A DNA stretch of 64,000 bases from a virus. Location of the stretch: IMG/VR virus record IMGVR_UViG_3300044638_006161, positions 1-64,000 of that record. One strand, given 5' to 3'. A program made the translations under genes and the position numbers. Numbering within the stretch: the stretch's first letter is position 1; the number at the start of each line of letters is the position of its first letter. Shown piece after piece: positions 45,665-52,171 of the stretch. Below the pieces are notes generated by a model, which made no database searches, had not been told where the DNA came from, and saw only the letters and a list, made by a program, of their open reading frames with translations.

Positions 45665-45894
45665 GGGCATATACAGGAACATTTAAAAAGAAAGATGGAA
45701 GCCTTAGAACAATGACGTTTGCTAAGTTGCAAGATCTACCACAGCAGTTTCTTACTGAAACACTAAAAGGTGGAAAATCTGCTAAACAAATTCAAGGCTC
45801 TGAGATAGTATATGATTTAGACCTACGCGAGTTTCGTGTATTTAATTGGAATGCTGTCGTTGGTCAGGTCGTAGAAAAAGATATTAATTTTTAG
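45661..45894 (+). CDS. Small conserved-type protein next to gp32
   Basis: 77 residues from ATG 45661, which overlaps the upstream TGA (ATGA); the longer in-frame start at 45625 lies within the previous gene. Beta-prone, with RTMTFAKLQDLPQQFL and IVYDLDLREFRVFNWNAVVG, suggestive of a small SH3-like or DNA-associated fold. I recall similarly patterned small proteins in other T4-like phages but no function. The next transcription unit starts 2 nt after its stop. Confidence 0.5.
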   Translation: MRAYTGTFKKKDGSLRTMTFAKLQDLPQQFLTETLKGGKSAKQIQGSEIVYDLDLREFRVFNWNAVVGQVVEKDINF

Positions 45895-45895
45895 C

Positions 45896-45924
45896 TTTAC
45901 TCTCGCCACAGACCGTGGTAGAGT
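45896..45924 (+). promoter_or_regulatory. Sigma70-like promoter of the ssDNA-binding protein gene, with dyad
   Basis: TTTACT (45896-45901), 17-nt spacer, TAGAGT (45919-45924). The promoter itself is a dyad: ACTCT (45899-45903) pairs with AGAGT (45920-45924) and CCAC (45906-45909) with GTGG (45915-45918). It could be an operator, or a hairpin affecting read-through RNA. Confidence 0.6.
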
Positions 45925-45933
45925 CATAACAGT

Positions 45934-45956
45934 TCGGTGGGAAGATTTGCCCCCGA
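45934..45956 (+). promoter_or_regulatory. 5'-UTR hairpin ahead of the ssDNA-binding protein gene
   Basis: TCGG-T-GGG (45934-45941) pairs with CCC-CCGA (45950-45956), one bulged T, 8-nt loop; the gene's AAAGGAG (45958-45964) follows at once. T4 gp32 represses its own translation by binding a structured leader, so this may be an autoregulatory site. No T tract. Confidence 0.45.
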
Positions 45957-45972
45957 CAAAGGAGAAATACAC

Positions 45973-46767
45973 ATGGGTATCGACGTAAAGAAAATGCAAG
46001 CCAAGCTCAACGCTCTACAAAATAAGGGAGGCGGTTCAAAGACTGCTTTCTGGAGTCCAAAGGAAGGCAACAGTTATTCTGTTCGTGTTGTTCCAACGCC
46101 AGATGGCGATCCATTCAAGGAATTCTGGTTCCACTATGAATTAGGAACACAAGGCGGTTTCCTTTGCCCAAAGAAGAACTTTGGTGATGTTTGTCCTGCT
46201 TGTGAGTTTGCCAATAAGCTATATCGTGAAAAGACTGAGGAATCAGCAAAGATGGGTAAGAAGTTCCTTCCCCGTCAACGCTTCTTCTCGCCTGTAGTTG
46301 TTCGTGGCGAGGAAAAGGAAGGTATCAAGGTTTGGGGTTATGGCAAGAATGCCTATCAAGATCTAATCAATCTTGTACTCAACCCAGACTATGGCGATAT
46401 CACCGACCCAGAACAAGGTACAGATCTTGCGCTTTCTACAAGCAAAGCTCCCGGTCAAAGCTTCCCAATCACAAAGATCACCCCTGCTCGTAAAACAAGC
46501 AAGCTTTGCCAAGGCGGTTCTGCCGAATGTAAGGAACTTTTAGATAGTCTTCCAGACTTTGATAAGCTTCATACACGTAAAACAACTGAGGAAGTTGCTA
46601 CTATTCTTGATGAATATCTTGCCGCTGATCACAGCGAAGAAGAAACAGAAAAGGCTTCTTCTGAAACTGCAAAGTTTGGTGCAAAGTCAACCCCTTCCAA
46701 GCCTTCTGCTAAGAAAGAAGTTCGTAATGCAGTTGATGAAGCATTTTCGCAATTAATGGATTCTTAA
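45973..46767 (+). CDS. Single-stranded DNA-binding protein (gp32-like)
   Basis: 264 residues from ATG 45973, set by AAAGGAG 8 nt upstream. The zinc site matches T4 gp32 in order and spacing: His54, Cys65, Cys74, Cys77 (T4: H-x12-C-x9-C-x2-C). The N-terminal 20 residues are basic for cooperativity, the core is an OB fold, and the last 60 residues are an acidic/Ser-rich tail (EEETEKASSETAKF) ending in DEAFSQLMDS for partner binding. It coats ssDNA at forks and recombination intermediates, with UvsX and helicase as partners. Codons are highly biased (CGT, GGT, AAG), implying high expression. Confidence 0.92.
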   Translation: MGIDVKKMQAKLNALQNKGGGSKTAFWSPKEGNSYSVRVVPTPDGDPFKEFWFHYELGTQGGFLCPKKNFGDVCPACEFANKLYREKTEESAKMGKKFLPRQRFFSPVVVRGEEKEGIKVWGYGKNAYQDLINLVLNPDYGDITDPEQGTDLALSTSKAPGQSFPITKITPARKTSKLCQGGSAECKELLDSLPDFDKLHTRKTTEEVATILDEYLAADHSEEETEKASSETAKFGAKSTPSKPSAKKEVRNAVDEAFSQLMDS

Positions 46768-46792
46768 CAAGAAAAATATAGTGTAGTATAAC
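46764..46792 (+). promoter_or_regulatory. Sigma70-like promoter of uvsX
   Basis: TTAACA (46764-46769, overlapping the TAA stop of the ssDNA-binding protein), 17-nt spacer, TATAAC (46787-46792). The start is predicted near 46799, at the inner end of the left arm of the next hairpin. Confidence 0.65.
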
Positions 46793-46793
46793 T

Positions 46794-46823
46794 GGGGGAC
46801 AGGAGAAATCTTGTCCCCCTTTA
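46794..46823 (+). terminator. Intrinsic terminator between gp32-like gene and uvsX
   Basis: GGGGGAC (46794-46800) pairs with GTCCCCC (46813-46819), 12-nt loop, followed by TTT-AC-TTT. It would end read-through from the gp32 transcript. RNA starting near 46799 would lack most of the left arm. Confidence 0.8.
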
Positions 46824-46837
46824 CTTTGGAGAATAAC

Positions 46838-47962
46838 ATGAAGAAAAAAGAAAATAGCGGAGCAGGAAAAGTTTCAATCGCTGATATGCGAGCAATGATT
46901 AATAAAAAATTAGGTCGCGAAGTTGCATATGACTTGCAAGAAGATAATCCAACAGAAGTTACAGAATGGATTTCTACAGGATCACGTTGGCTTGATTCAA
47001 TCATATGCCGTGGTAAGTTAGCTGGCGTACCAGTTGGTAAGATTACAGAATTAGCTGGTCTTGAAGGCTCTGGTAAAAGTTATATGGCAGCACAAATTGC
47101 TGCTAACGCCCAAAAACAAGGTATTTCAGTTGTATACTTTGATAGCGAAAGCGCTATCGATCCAGACTTTCTTGTAAAAGCTGGTTGCAATATTGAGAAG
47201 CTACTGTATGTTCAGGCAGATTCAGTAGAATTCGTTCTTGAGACAATTGAAGATTTGCTGAAGACTACAGATGAGAAGTTCTTATTTGTTTGGGATTCAA
47301 TGGCATTAACTCCAAGCAAAACAGACATTGAAGGTGATTTTGATCCACAATCTTCAATGGCAGTTAAACCACGTATTCTTGCAAAAGGTTTGTCAAAGTT
47401 AATTCAACCAATCGCTAATAAACAAGCAACCCTGTTGATTCTAAATCAATTAAAGACCAATCTTACAGTTCAAAATCCAAAATACGCAACAGATTCAGAA
47501 AAATACTCAACTCCAGGTGGAAAAGCTTTAGCTTATTCATACAGTTTGCGCATTTGGTTAACTGGTCGTAAAGCAAAAGATTCATTTGTTATTGATGAAC
47601 GTGGCTATCGTATTGGTTCTGAGGTCAAATGCCGTCTTGAGAAATCACGCTTTGGTTCACAGGGTCGCGAATGCTTCTTCCGTATTATGTGGGCAGATCG
47701 TGTTGGCGTTCTTGATGAAGAAAGCATCTTTGAAGCGGTTAAGCCATTTATCAAGCAAAGTGGTGCTTGGTATGAATTAGACGTTGGCGGTAAACCAAAG
47801 AAGTTCCAAGAAAAGCAATGGGTGGAATTAATGAAGGGTGATGAAGAATTCCAGAAGACTGTGTTTGATCTAATGGAAAATGAAGTTATTGTTAAGTTTG
47901 ATACCCGTGAAGGCGATGCAAAAGCTTTCTATAATTTAGAGGGTGAATCTGCTGCCGAATAA
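46838..47962 (+). CDS. uvsX: UvsX/RecA-type recombinase
   Basis: 374 residues from ATG 46838 (GGAG 6 nt upstream); a TTG-started longer frame at 46811 is rejected because it begins inside the terminator. Walker A is GLEGSGKS (74-81), Walker B is FLFVWDSMAL with Asp153, and NQLKTN corresponds to the DNA-binding L2 entry. It is similar in length to T4 UvsX (391). It should form presynaptic filaments on gp32-coated DNA for repair and recombination-dependent replication, fed by the Mre11-Rad50 fusion. The stop overlaps the next regulatory motif. Confidence 0.93.
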   Translation: MKKKENSGAGKVSIADMRAMINKKLGREVAYDLQEDNPTEVTEWISTGSRWLDSIICRGKLAGVPVGKITELAGLEGSGKSYMAAQIAANAQKQGISVVYFDSESAIDPDFLVKAGCNIEKLLYVQADSVEFVLETIEDLLKTTDEKFLFVWDSMALTPSKTDIEGDFDPQSSMAVKPRILAKGLSKLIQPIANKQATLLILNQLKTNLTVQNPKYATDSEKYSTPGGKALAYSYSLRIWLTGRKAKDSFVIDERGYRIGSEVKCRLEKSRFGSQGRECFFRIMWADRVGVLDEESIFEAVKPFIKQSGAWYELDVGGKPKKFQEKQWVELMKGDEEFQKTVFDLMENEVIVKFDTREGDAKAFYNLEGESAAE

Positions 47963-47970
47963 CTATTTAT
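47963..47970 (+). promoter_or_regulatory. Putative late promoter motif among early genes
   Basis: CTATTTAT directly after the uvsX stop; the 11-mer TAACTATTTAT is identical to the one after the RNR gene at 57320. It lies 19 nt before ATG 47990. A late-type element here would separate the small downstream gene from early uvsX expression. Confidence 0.5.
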
Positions 47971-47989
47971 GTTATTTGGGAGAAAACAC

Positions 47990-48247
47990 ATGAAAATTAC
48001 TAAAGAATATTTAAAACAATTGATTAAAGAAGAGTTAGAAGGAGTTTCTGCAACTCCTGTATTTGGTAAATCAGAAAGCTTAGAAGATGAAATGCTTAAA
48101 AGAGTAAGAAGCTTAATAGGCTTTATGCAGCAACAAGATACATACACGACTTTAACAGATACTACTTATGGAATTAGTCCTAAATTATTTTTAGCATTAG
48201 AAGATGCATTAATAAATTATGTTAATAAAGTTGGTAAAGAAGATTAA
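47990..48247 (+). CDS. Small protein with capsid-targeting-like N-terminus
   Basis: 85 residues from ATG 47990, with GGGAG 7-8 nt upstream; the in-frame ATG at 47969 falls on the regulatory motif. It opens MKITKEYLKQLIKE, nearly identical to the protein at 57361 (MKITREYLRRIIKE), with (I/L)-K-E at residue 14. The rest is a short helical domain. Preceded by the ACTATTTA motif and followed by an early promoter, it looks like a separately and late-expressed unit. A packaged internal protein is inferred. Confidence 0.55.
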   Translation: MKITKEYLKQLIKEELEGVSATPVFGKSESLEDEMLKRVRSLIGFMQQQDTYTTLTDTTYGISPKLFLALEDALINYVNKVGKED

Positions 48248-48272
48248 TTTATTAAAATAAAATAAATCTCTC

Positions 48273-48301
48273 TTGACTTGCCCGCCCCACTCTGGCATAC
48301 T
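48273..48301 (+). promoter_or_regulatory. Sigma70-like promoter nested in a hairpin (small early genes)
   Basis: TTGACT (48273-48278), 17-nt spacer, CATACT (48296-48301). The spacer contains the left arm and the -10 is in the loop of the hairpin 48285-48314. Expected start near 48308 gives an RNA with a 13-nt leader starting in the right arm. Confidence 0.75.
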
Positions 48302-48320
48302 GGCTGGAGTGGGGTTTTTT
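48285..48320 (+). terminator. Terminator hairpin enclosing a -10 box
   Basis: CCCCACTC (48285-48292) pairs perfectly with GAGTGGGG (48307-48314), 14-nt loop holding CATACT, then six T residues ending at the ATG (48321). The right arm (GGAG, GGGG) also carries the only purine-rich ribosome site of the next gene. Confidence 0.82.
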
Positions 48321-48542
48321 ATGTCAAAAATTGAGTGGTCTACGATCAATATTGAATCAGCAAAAAAAGTAAAAATTATTGGAGATAATGGACCTATCAA
48401 GATTATTATTGGGGGTCCGTTGGACAATGGTAATTATTGGTGGACGATTAAAGTTGAAGAAAAAGGCGAAGCGGACACAATAGAAAGTGCTCGACAGGCA
48501 GCGTTGGATAGTGTAAGGTATGAACTTGAGGTGATCGCATGA
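48321..48542 (+). CDS. Small early protein
   Basis: 73 residues from ATG 48321, immediately after the T tract of the nested terminator. Beta-prone with WWTIKVEEKGEADT then a helical end; no recognised family. It is first in a run of about a dozen tiny genes with 1-4 nt overlaps, typical of host-takeover regions. Translation depends on purines in the hairpin's right arm. Confidence 0.5.
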   Translation: MSKIEWSTINIESAKKVKIIGDNGPIKIIIGGPLDNGNYWWTIKVEEKGEADTIESARQAALDSVRYELEVIA

Positions 48543-48736
48543 GGAAATTAGTTTATAGCTTCCCAGACGAAACTAAGCCAAATCAAATAGGTGAATTTGT
48601 TTGCACTGAGCAAGAAGCTATCAAAATCCAACGTGAATATGCCTTAAAAACACATGGGTATAGTTATGAAACAGATCAAATGGCAATAGACGATTACATT
48701 TGTGTAAATTGGGCTTATTGGCTGGAGGAACTATGA
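48539..48736 (+). CDS. Small early hypothetical protein
   Basis: 65 residues; ATG 48539 overlaps the previous stop (ATGA) and GAGGTGAT lies just upstream. Contains FPDETKPNQIGEFVCTEQEA and ends in VNWAYWLEEL. No domain recognised; acidic and soluble-looking. It overlaps the next gene by 4 nt. Confidence 0.45.
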   Translation: MRKLVYSFPDETKPNQIGEFVCTEQEAIKIQREYALKTHGYSYETDQMAIDDYICVNWAYWLEEL

Positions 48737-49080
48737 GCGCACAATCTTATTGCCCAAACTGTGATATTGTTTATTCTATGGCTCACGAATGTTGCCCACT
48801 TTGTATGCTAAAACAGGTTAGCGGTGAACTATGCGATAAATGTGGTTGGGCTATGCGGTTTCCACAAGAACCCTGCCGTTGCGAGTTGTGGGAAGAAAAT
48901 AAAAAACTTCGTAAAGCCCTGCAACTTGTTCGGAGAAACACTCCAGATTATCTACCAGAATACAATAGTGGCGAGTCACCGTCAAAAGTGGTAGAAGAAT
49001 GTAGTGTAGAAATAGCAATGGGTTTAGTTAAACTAAATAAAATCTTAAATCATCTTGGAATAGAGGTTGATGATGACTGA
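48733..49080 (+). CDS. Small zinc-ribbon early protein
   Basis: 115 residues from ATG 48733 (GGAGG 5 nt upstream; the in-frame alternative at 48700 lies in the previous gene). The N-terminal half has up to four cysteine pairs: CPNC (7-10), CCPLC (19-23), CDKC (34-37) and CRC (49-51), consistent with two zinc ribbons. A helical stretch follows (WEENKKLRKALQLV). A nucleic-acid- or RNA-polymerase-binding early protein is possible but not shown. Confidence 0.5.
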   Translation: MSAQSYCPNCDIVYSMAHECCPLCMLKQVSGELCDKCGWAMRFPQEPCRCELWEENKKLRKALQLVRRNTPDYLPEYNSGESPSKVVEECSVEIAMGLVKLNKILNHLGIEVDDD

Positions 49081-49333
49081 CGCTGAAAAAATTGAATGGC
49101 TTTCTGCTACCAACAAAGCCCTTATGGAATCGCAGGAGCGATTGGCGGGTGAAATCAAAGAACTACGCCAAATGCTTGGAGATACAAGAGCATTTTTAGC
49201 AATACATGTATGGGATAATGAACGGTCTTGTTGTTTTTATTGCGGAGAAAAAGATTATGGCGTTACTGCCGATGATTGCAAAGAAGCGCCAGATTATGAA
49301 TTGGCTAAAAAAATTGACGAGGTATTGAAATGA
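49073..49333 (+). CDS. Small coiled-coil / cysteine early protein
   Basis: 86 residues from ATG 49073, preferred over the adjacent ATG 49070 and TTG 49067 by the GAGG 6 nt upstream. The first 40 residues are a helix (MESQERLAGEIKELRQML); the second half has CCFYC (near 58-62) and a further Cys. It overlaps the upstream gene by 8 nt. No known family. Confidence 0.45.
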   Translation: MTDAEKIEWLSATNKALMESQERLAGEIKELRQMLGDTRAFLAIHVWDNERSCCFYCGEKDYGVTADDCKEAPDYELAKKIDEVLK

Positions 49334-49506
49334 GTAAATACCAAATAGAACCCCATTATGAATTAGACAAAGGCTGCAAATGTCTATCCTGTTGGAGTCC
49401 TACTGGTAAATGGATTGTTACGCACGATGATGATTATACATTTGAAATGCTGTTTGATACAGAAGAAGCAGCAAAGGAATGGGTTGAGAAAAATGAAACC
49501 ATCTAA
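49330..49506 (+). CDS. Very small early protein (58 residues)
   Basis: ATG 49330 to TAA 49504-49506, overlapping the previous gene by 4 nt (ATGA). Sequence features: CKCLSCWS near residues 16-23, HDDDYTFEML, and a helical end EEAAKEWVEKNE. The pattern of a beta hairpin followed by a helix with TEEAAKEW suggests a small nuclease-inhibitor-like or RNA-binding fold, but this is weak. Coding status is supported by perfect operon packing. Confidence 0.5.
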   Translation: MSKYQIEPHYELDKGCKCLSCWSPTGKWIVTHDDDYTFEMLFDTEEAAKEWVEKNETI

Positions 49507-49618
49507 CGAACATCTATTAGACGATCTTATCCGCGCTGCAAGCGATAATAATGAGTTTGACAACAGGAGCAAGTTGGAGTATCTTCGTGGGGAAGTATTG
49601 AGGAGGATGAAGCGATGA
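49493..49618 (+). CDS. Very small early protein (41 residues)
   Basis: ATG 49493 to TGA 49616-49618, overlapping the upstream gene by 14 nt and the next by 4 nt. Charged helix (MKPSNEHLLDDLIRAASDNN...LRGEVLRRMKR). The longer in-frame start at 49415 would lie entirely within another gene and is rejected. Function unknown; may be a real mini-protein kept by operon packing. Confidence 0.4.
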   Translation: MKPSNEHLLDDLIRAASDNNEFDNRSKLEYLRGEVLRRMKR

Positions 49619-50016
49619 GCGATAAAGTGTCTACTTATACCTACATTGATACAGATGGCGAAGCATACAATCGCGGCAGAGCAGAAGGCAACGCAGATGT
49701 TGCTGTTGAACTACGAAAACTTGTTGACCCATTAGACAAAGAACATCTAAATCTAACAGGCACACTAAAAAAAGTAGAGCTGCTATTAGCAGAAAATGAA
49801 CGGCTGCGGAAGCAAATTTCCGACGAGCATAATCGTGCGATGACCTACATGAACGACCTCATGGGCGCTAATAATGAGATAGAGTGTCTGCGTGCTGAAC
49901 GTGATAAAGCATTAGCTGATAATGAACGGCTGCGAGAAAGTCTTGCTTCTTCAGAGGCAACGTGGTATCTTTGTCACGATGGTAGCGAGGATGCGTGCTG
50001 TAAAGCGCACGATTAG
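49615..50016 (+). CDS. Coiled-coil early protein with internal duplication
   Basis: 133 residues; ATG 49615 with GAGGA 9 nt upstream. Residues 45-115 are coiled coil with two copies of a heptad unit, AENERLRKQ and ADNERLRES, whose DNA also repeats (AATGAACGGCTGCG at 49795 and 49919). The C-terminus is Cys/His-rich (WYLCHDGSEDACCKAHD). No known family. Confidence 0.5.
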   Translation: MSDKVSTYTYIDTDGEAYNRGRAEGNADVAVELRKLVDPLDKEHLNLTGTLKKVELLLAENERLRKQISDEHNRAMTYMNDLMGANNEIECLRAERDKALADNERLRESLASSEATWYLCHDGSEDACCKAHD

Positions 50017-50024
50017 AGGATAAA

Positions 50025-50954
50025 ATGGCTCTGGGCTTGGCATGTCAATGGGTGGAACCAAGAATAAAACGCGATGGAACCACTATTTATGAAAACATCT
50101 TAGATGAAAAATCTTTGCAATTAGGCGCATACAAAAATGGCAAATATTCAAGAGAAAGAATTCTTGAGACATATCGTGGAAATGTCAAAGAAATCCTGCG
50201 AGTCATTTCTTATCTCAATGAGTGCAACATCAAGTCTTTCAGACTTTCAAGTTCAATATTCCCATTATTTGAATTCTGTGGAGATATTGCTAAAAACGAT
50301 GAACAAATTAAAACAAACCTCGCACTTGCTGGGCGAAGGTTCAAAGAGTCAGGAATCAGAGTAACAACGCATCCTGGTCAATTTTGTGTTATTAGTAGTG
50401 ATAGCGATAGAATTGTAAATAATAGCGTTAGAGAACTTGAATACCACGCTTGGATGTTTGATGCTATGGGTTTTGAACAAACTCCATATTATGCCATTAA
50501 TATTCATGGCGGAAAAGCAAATCGTAGCGAACGAATTGTAGAGGTTTTTGTAAACTTACCAGATAATATCAAGAAGAGACTTACTCTTGAAAACGATGAA
50601 AAATGCTACAACGTTCGCAAGCTTATTAATATCAGCGATAGGACTGGCGTTCCTGTTGTTTTCGATTCCCATCATTTTACTTTTGGGAGTGATGATTTGG
50701 GTTTTAGCGATGCCTTTCACGGAGCTATTGCTACTTGGGGTAAAATTAAGCCTCTTCAGCATATCTCTAATACTGAAATTGGTATGGAGAATGCAGCATA
50801 CAACAAAAAGCGAGCGCACTCACAACTTATCCGTTACGTGCCAGAAGAACAATTGCAAGCTATGCGGGATGATACAATAGATGTTGATGTTGAGGCAAAA
50901 TTGAAAAACATCGCTCTAATTAAGATGAGAAAAGATTTTGGGATCAAAGCTTAA
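50025..50954 (+). CDS. uvsE: UV-damage endonuclease (UvsE/UVDE family)
   Basis: 309 residues with the TIM-barrel UVDE landmarks: MALGLACQWVEPR, YLNECNIKSFRLSSSIFPLFEF, THPGQFCVISSD near 117, INIHGG near 162, LTLENDEKCYNV near 183 and PVVFDSHHF. His and Glu residues in these motifs bind the metal cluster. It should nick 5' of UV photoproducts and abasic sites, giving the phage a repair route independent of T4 DenV. GAGGA precedes ATG 50025. It lies within the small-gene operon. Confidence 0.88.
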   Translation: MALGLACQWVEPRIKRDGTTIYENILDEKSLQLGAYKNGKYSRERILETYRGNVKEILRVISYLNECNIKSFRLSSSIFPLFEFCGDIAKNDEQIKTNLALAGRRFKESGIRVTTHPGQFCVISSDSDRIVNNSVRELEYHAWMFDAMGFEQTPYYAINIHGGKANRSERIVEVFVNLPDNIKKRLTLENDEKCYNVRKLINISDRTGVPVVFDSHHFTFGSDDLGFSDAFHGAIATWGKIKPLQHISNTEIGMENAAYNKKRAHSQLIRYVPEEQLQAMRDDTIDVDVEAKLKNIALIKMRKDFGIKA

Positions 50955-51235
50955 TGGATTTTATCAGAAAACATAAATATTTATTTGCTTTTGTGTCCTC
51001 AATGTTTCTTGAGTTTTGGTTCTCTATGTGTGCTTATTCGGCAAATCATAGTAACTATCCATTAGCTATTGGAGCGAATCTAACATATCCATTTGTTAGT
51101 ATGTTGCCTATGGTTCTATTAGTAGAAGAAGAAGGTCTTAAAAATAAAATAAAGGTTGCCTTTTTTAATGGACTCGGGTATGCTACTGGTACGGTGTTCT
51201 TCCTGTATTTCTTAAAAGAAAGGTTAGATCTATGA
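50954..51235 (+). CDS. Small membrane protein
   Basis: 93 residues, overlapping the UVDE stop by 1 nt. Hydrophobic segments at about 9-27 (LFAFVSSMFLEFWFSMCAY), 36-55 and 68-87 (VAFFNGLGYATGTVFFLYFL) predict three membrane helices. No recognised family. An early membrane protein could be a superinfection-exclusion factor, but that is speculation. Confidence 0.5.
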   Translation: MDFIRKHKYLFAFVSSMFLEFWFSMCAYSANHSNYPLAIGANLTYPFVSMLPMVLLVEEEGLKNKIKVAFFNGLGYATGTVFFLYFLKERLDL

Positions 51236-51657
51236 CAGACGAACAAACAAAAAAGTTATATGAAAAATATCCGAAGATTTTCGGACAAAAAGATCTTCCA
51301 ATGAACCAAACATGCATGTGTTGGGGTTTTTCTTGTTCTGAAGGCTGGTATGACCTTATTGATACGCTTTGTCATTTGATCCAAAACCATATTGATCATA
51401 AAAAACTACCACAAGTTGAAGCTGTTCAGGTAAAAGAAAAATATGGTGGTTTGCGCTTCTATGTTAATCACGCAGATCCTTATGTTGATGCGCTAATTGA
51501 TATGGCTGAATCTATGTCTTATAATATTTGTGAGTATTGTGGCAATAAAGGGAAACCAAATAGAAGCGGTTGGATCACAACTCTTTGCGAACCCTGTAGG
51601 ACTACTTATAATAAAGAACGGGGAATCATAGACGACGCCGAAAGCGAGGAAACATGA
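51232..51657 (+). CDS. Zinc-binding protein of unknown function
   Basis: 141 residues; ATG 51232 overlaps the previous stop by 4 nt with AGG upstream. The N-terminal half has MCWGFSCSEGWYDLIDTLCHLI and VKEKYGGLRFYVNH, then a C-terminal ribbon CEYCGNKGKP...CEPC (near 100-123). The GGLRFYVNH phrase with the terminal CxxC pair is a pattern I recall from phage hypothetical proteins across hosts. Function unknown. Confidence 0.55.
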   Translation: MTDEQTKKLYEKYPKIFGQKDLPMNQTCMCWGFSCSEGWYDLIDTLCHLIQNHIDHKKLPQVEAVQVKEKYGGLRFYVNHADPYVDALIDMAESMSYNICEYCGNKGKPNRSGWITTLCEPCRTTYNKERGIIDDAESEET

Positions 51658-51660
51658 TAT

Positions 51661-51918
51661 TTGCTGAAACCGCCAACACCAGGTCAATTAATAAAGTACA
51701 AATTAAATGGTTACGACAATCTTCCCTATATAGATGAAGGGATAGGTTTCATAGAAGCTGTTGTTTACGACGAGCAAAAAGGTTACAGAGTACGAGTGCA
51801 TATTTTTAATAAAGTGAGACACAGAAGAAAAAATTTTGTGCAGATACACATTGGTTCAATAGACGAAGAATATTCAATAGGTGATTTCTATAATTTTTTT
51901 AAGATATTAGAGCATTAA
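51661..51918 (+). CDS. Small beta-barrel-like protein
   Basis: 85 residues from TTG 51661, supported by GAGGA 10 nt upstream. Starts LKPPTPGQLIKYKLNG and continues with strands (GFIEAVVYDEQKGYRVRVHIF), resembling a KOW/SH3-like small barrel. It is followed with no gap by a gene of similar layout (PKVGDLVEY). Function unknown. Confidence 0.4.
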   Translation: MLKPPTPGQLIKYKLNGYDNLPYIDEGIGFIEAVVYDEQKGYRVRVHIFNKVRHRRKNFVQIHIGSIDEEYSIGDFYNFFKILEH

Positions 51919-52122
51919 ATGGGTTACAAACCAAAAGTTGGAGACTTGGTAGAATATACCGATTCTTGGAATGGTGATAAAAAAGTTCTTGCAGTTGTAA
52001 TAAAAGTTAATAAAGAGCGAGAAAATAACGGAACTGTCAATCTAAAATTAGTATTTAATGAAGATAAGGTTCGTAATTATGTTTTCATAGGAAACGTAAA
52101 ACTACTTTCAAAAGCCTCTTGA
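51919..52122 (+). CDS. Small SH3/KOW-like protein
   Basis: 67 residues beginning directly after the previous stop. MGYKPKVGDLVEYTDSWNG, then VLAVVIKVN and NLKLVFNED form a short beta-barrel pattern; it may be a diverged sister of the preceding gene. The TGA stop (52120-52122) lies inside the -35 box of the next promoter. Function unknown. Confidence 0.45.
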   Translation: MGYKPKVGDLVEYTDSWNGDKKVLAVVIKVNKERENNGTVNLKLVFNEDKVRNYVFIGNVKLLSKAS

Positions 52123-52147
52123 CAAGAAAGCCAACCAGTGGTAAGAT
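52119..52147 (+). promoter_or_regulatory. Consensus sigma70 promoter nested in a hairpin (deaminase unit)
   Basis: TTGACA (52119-52124), 17-nt spacer, TAAGAT (52142-52147), the best -35 in the window. The left hairpin arm lies in the spacer and the -10 in the loop. Expected start near 52154. Confidence 0.8.
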
Positions 52148-52170
52148 AAGAACACTGGGAGGTTTTATTT
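52127..52170 (+). terminator. Hairpin enclosing a -10 box, T-rich tail
   Basis: CCAGTG (52135-52140) pairs with CACTGG (52153-52158). After a 2x2 internal loop, AAAGCC (52127-52132) pairs with GGTTTT (52161-52166, one G-T). The 12-nt loop holds TAAGAT. The tail is TTTTATTTT. The right arm contains GGGAGG, the ribosome site for ATG 52172. Confidence 0.7.
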
Positions 52171-52171
52171 T

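Noticed and set aside
49415-49492. Longer start for the 41-residue early protein
   Set aside because: Lies entirely inside another tightly packed gene; ATG 49493 fits operon overlap better.
49990-50012. Short inverted repeat CGTGC/GCACG at the end of the coiled-coil early gene
   Set aside because: Only 5 bp, within coding sequence and without a T tract, so not called as a terminator.
50085-50094. ACTATTTAT copy near the start of the UV endonuclease gene
   Set aside because: Lies within coding sequence about 60 nt after the ATG, so likely chance.
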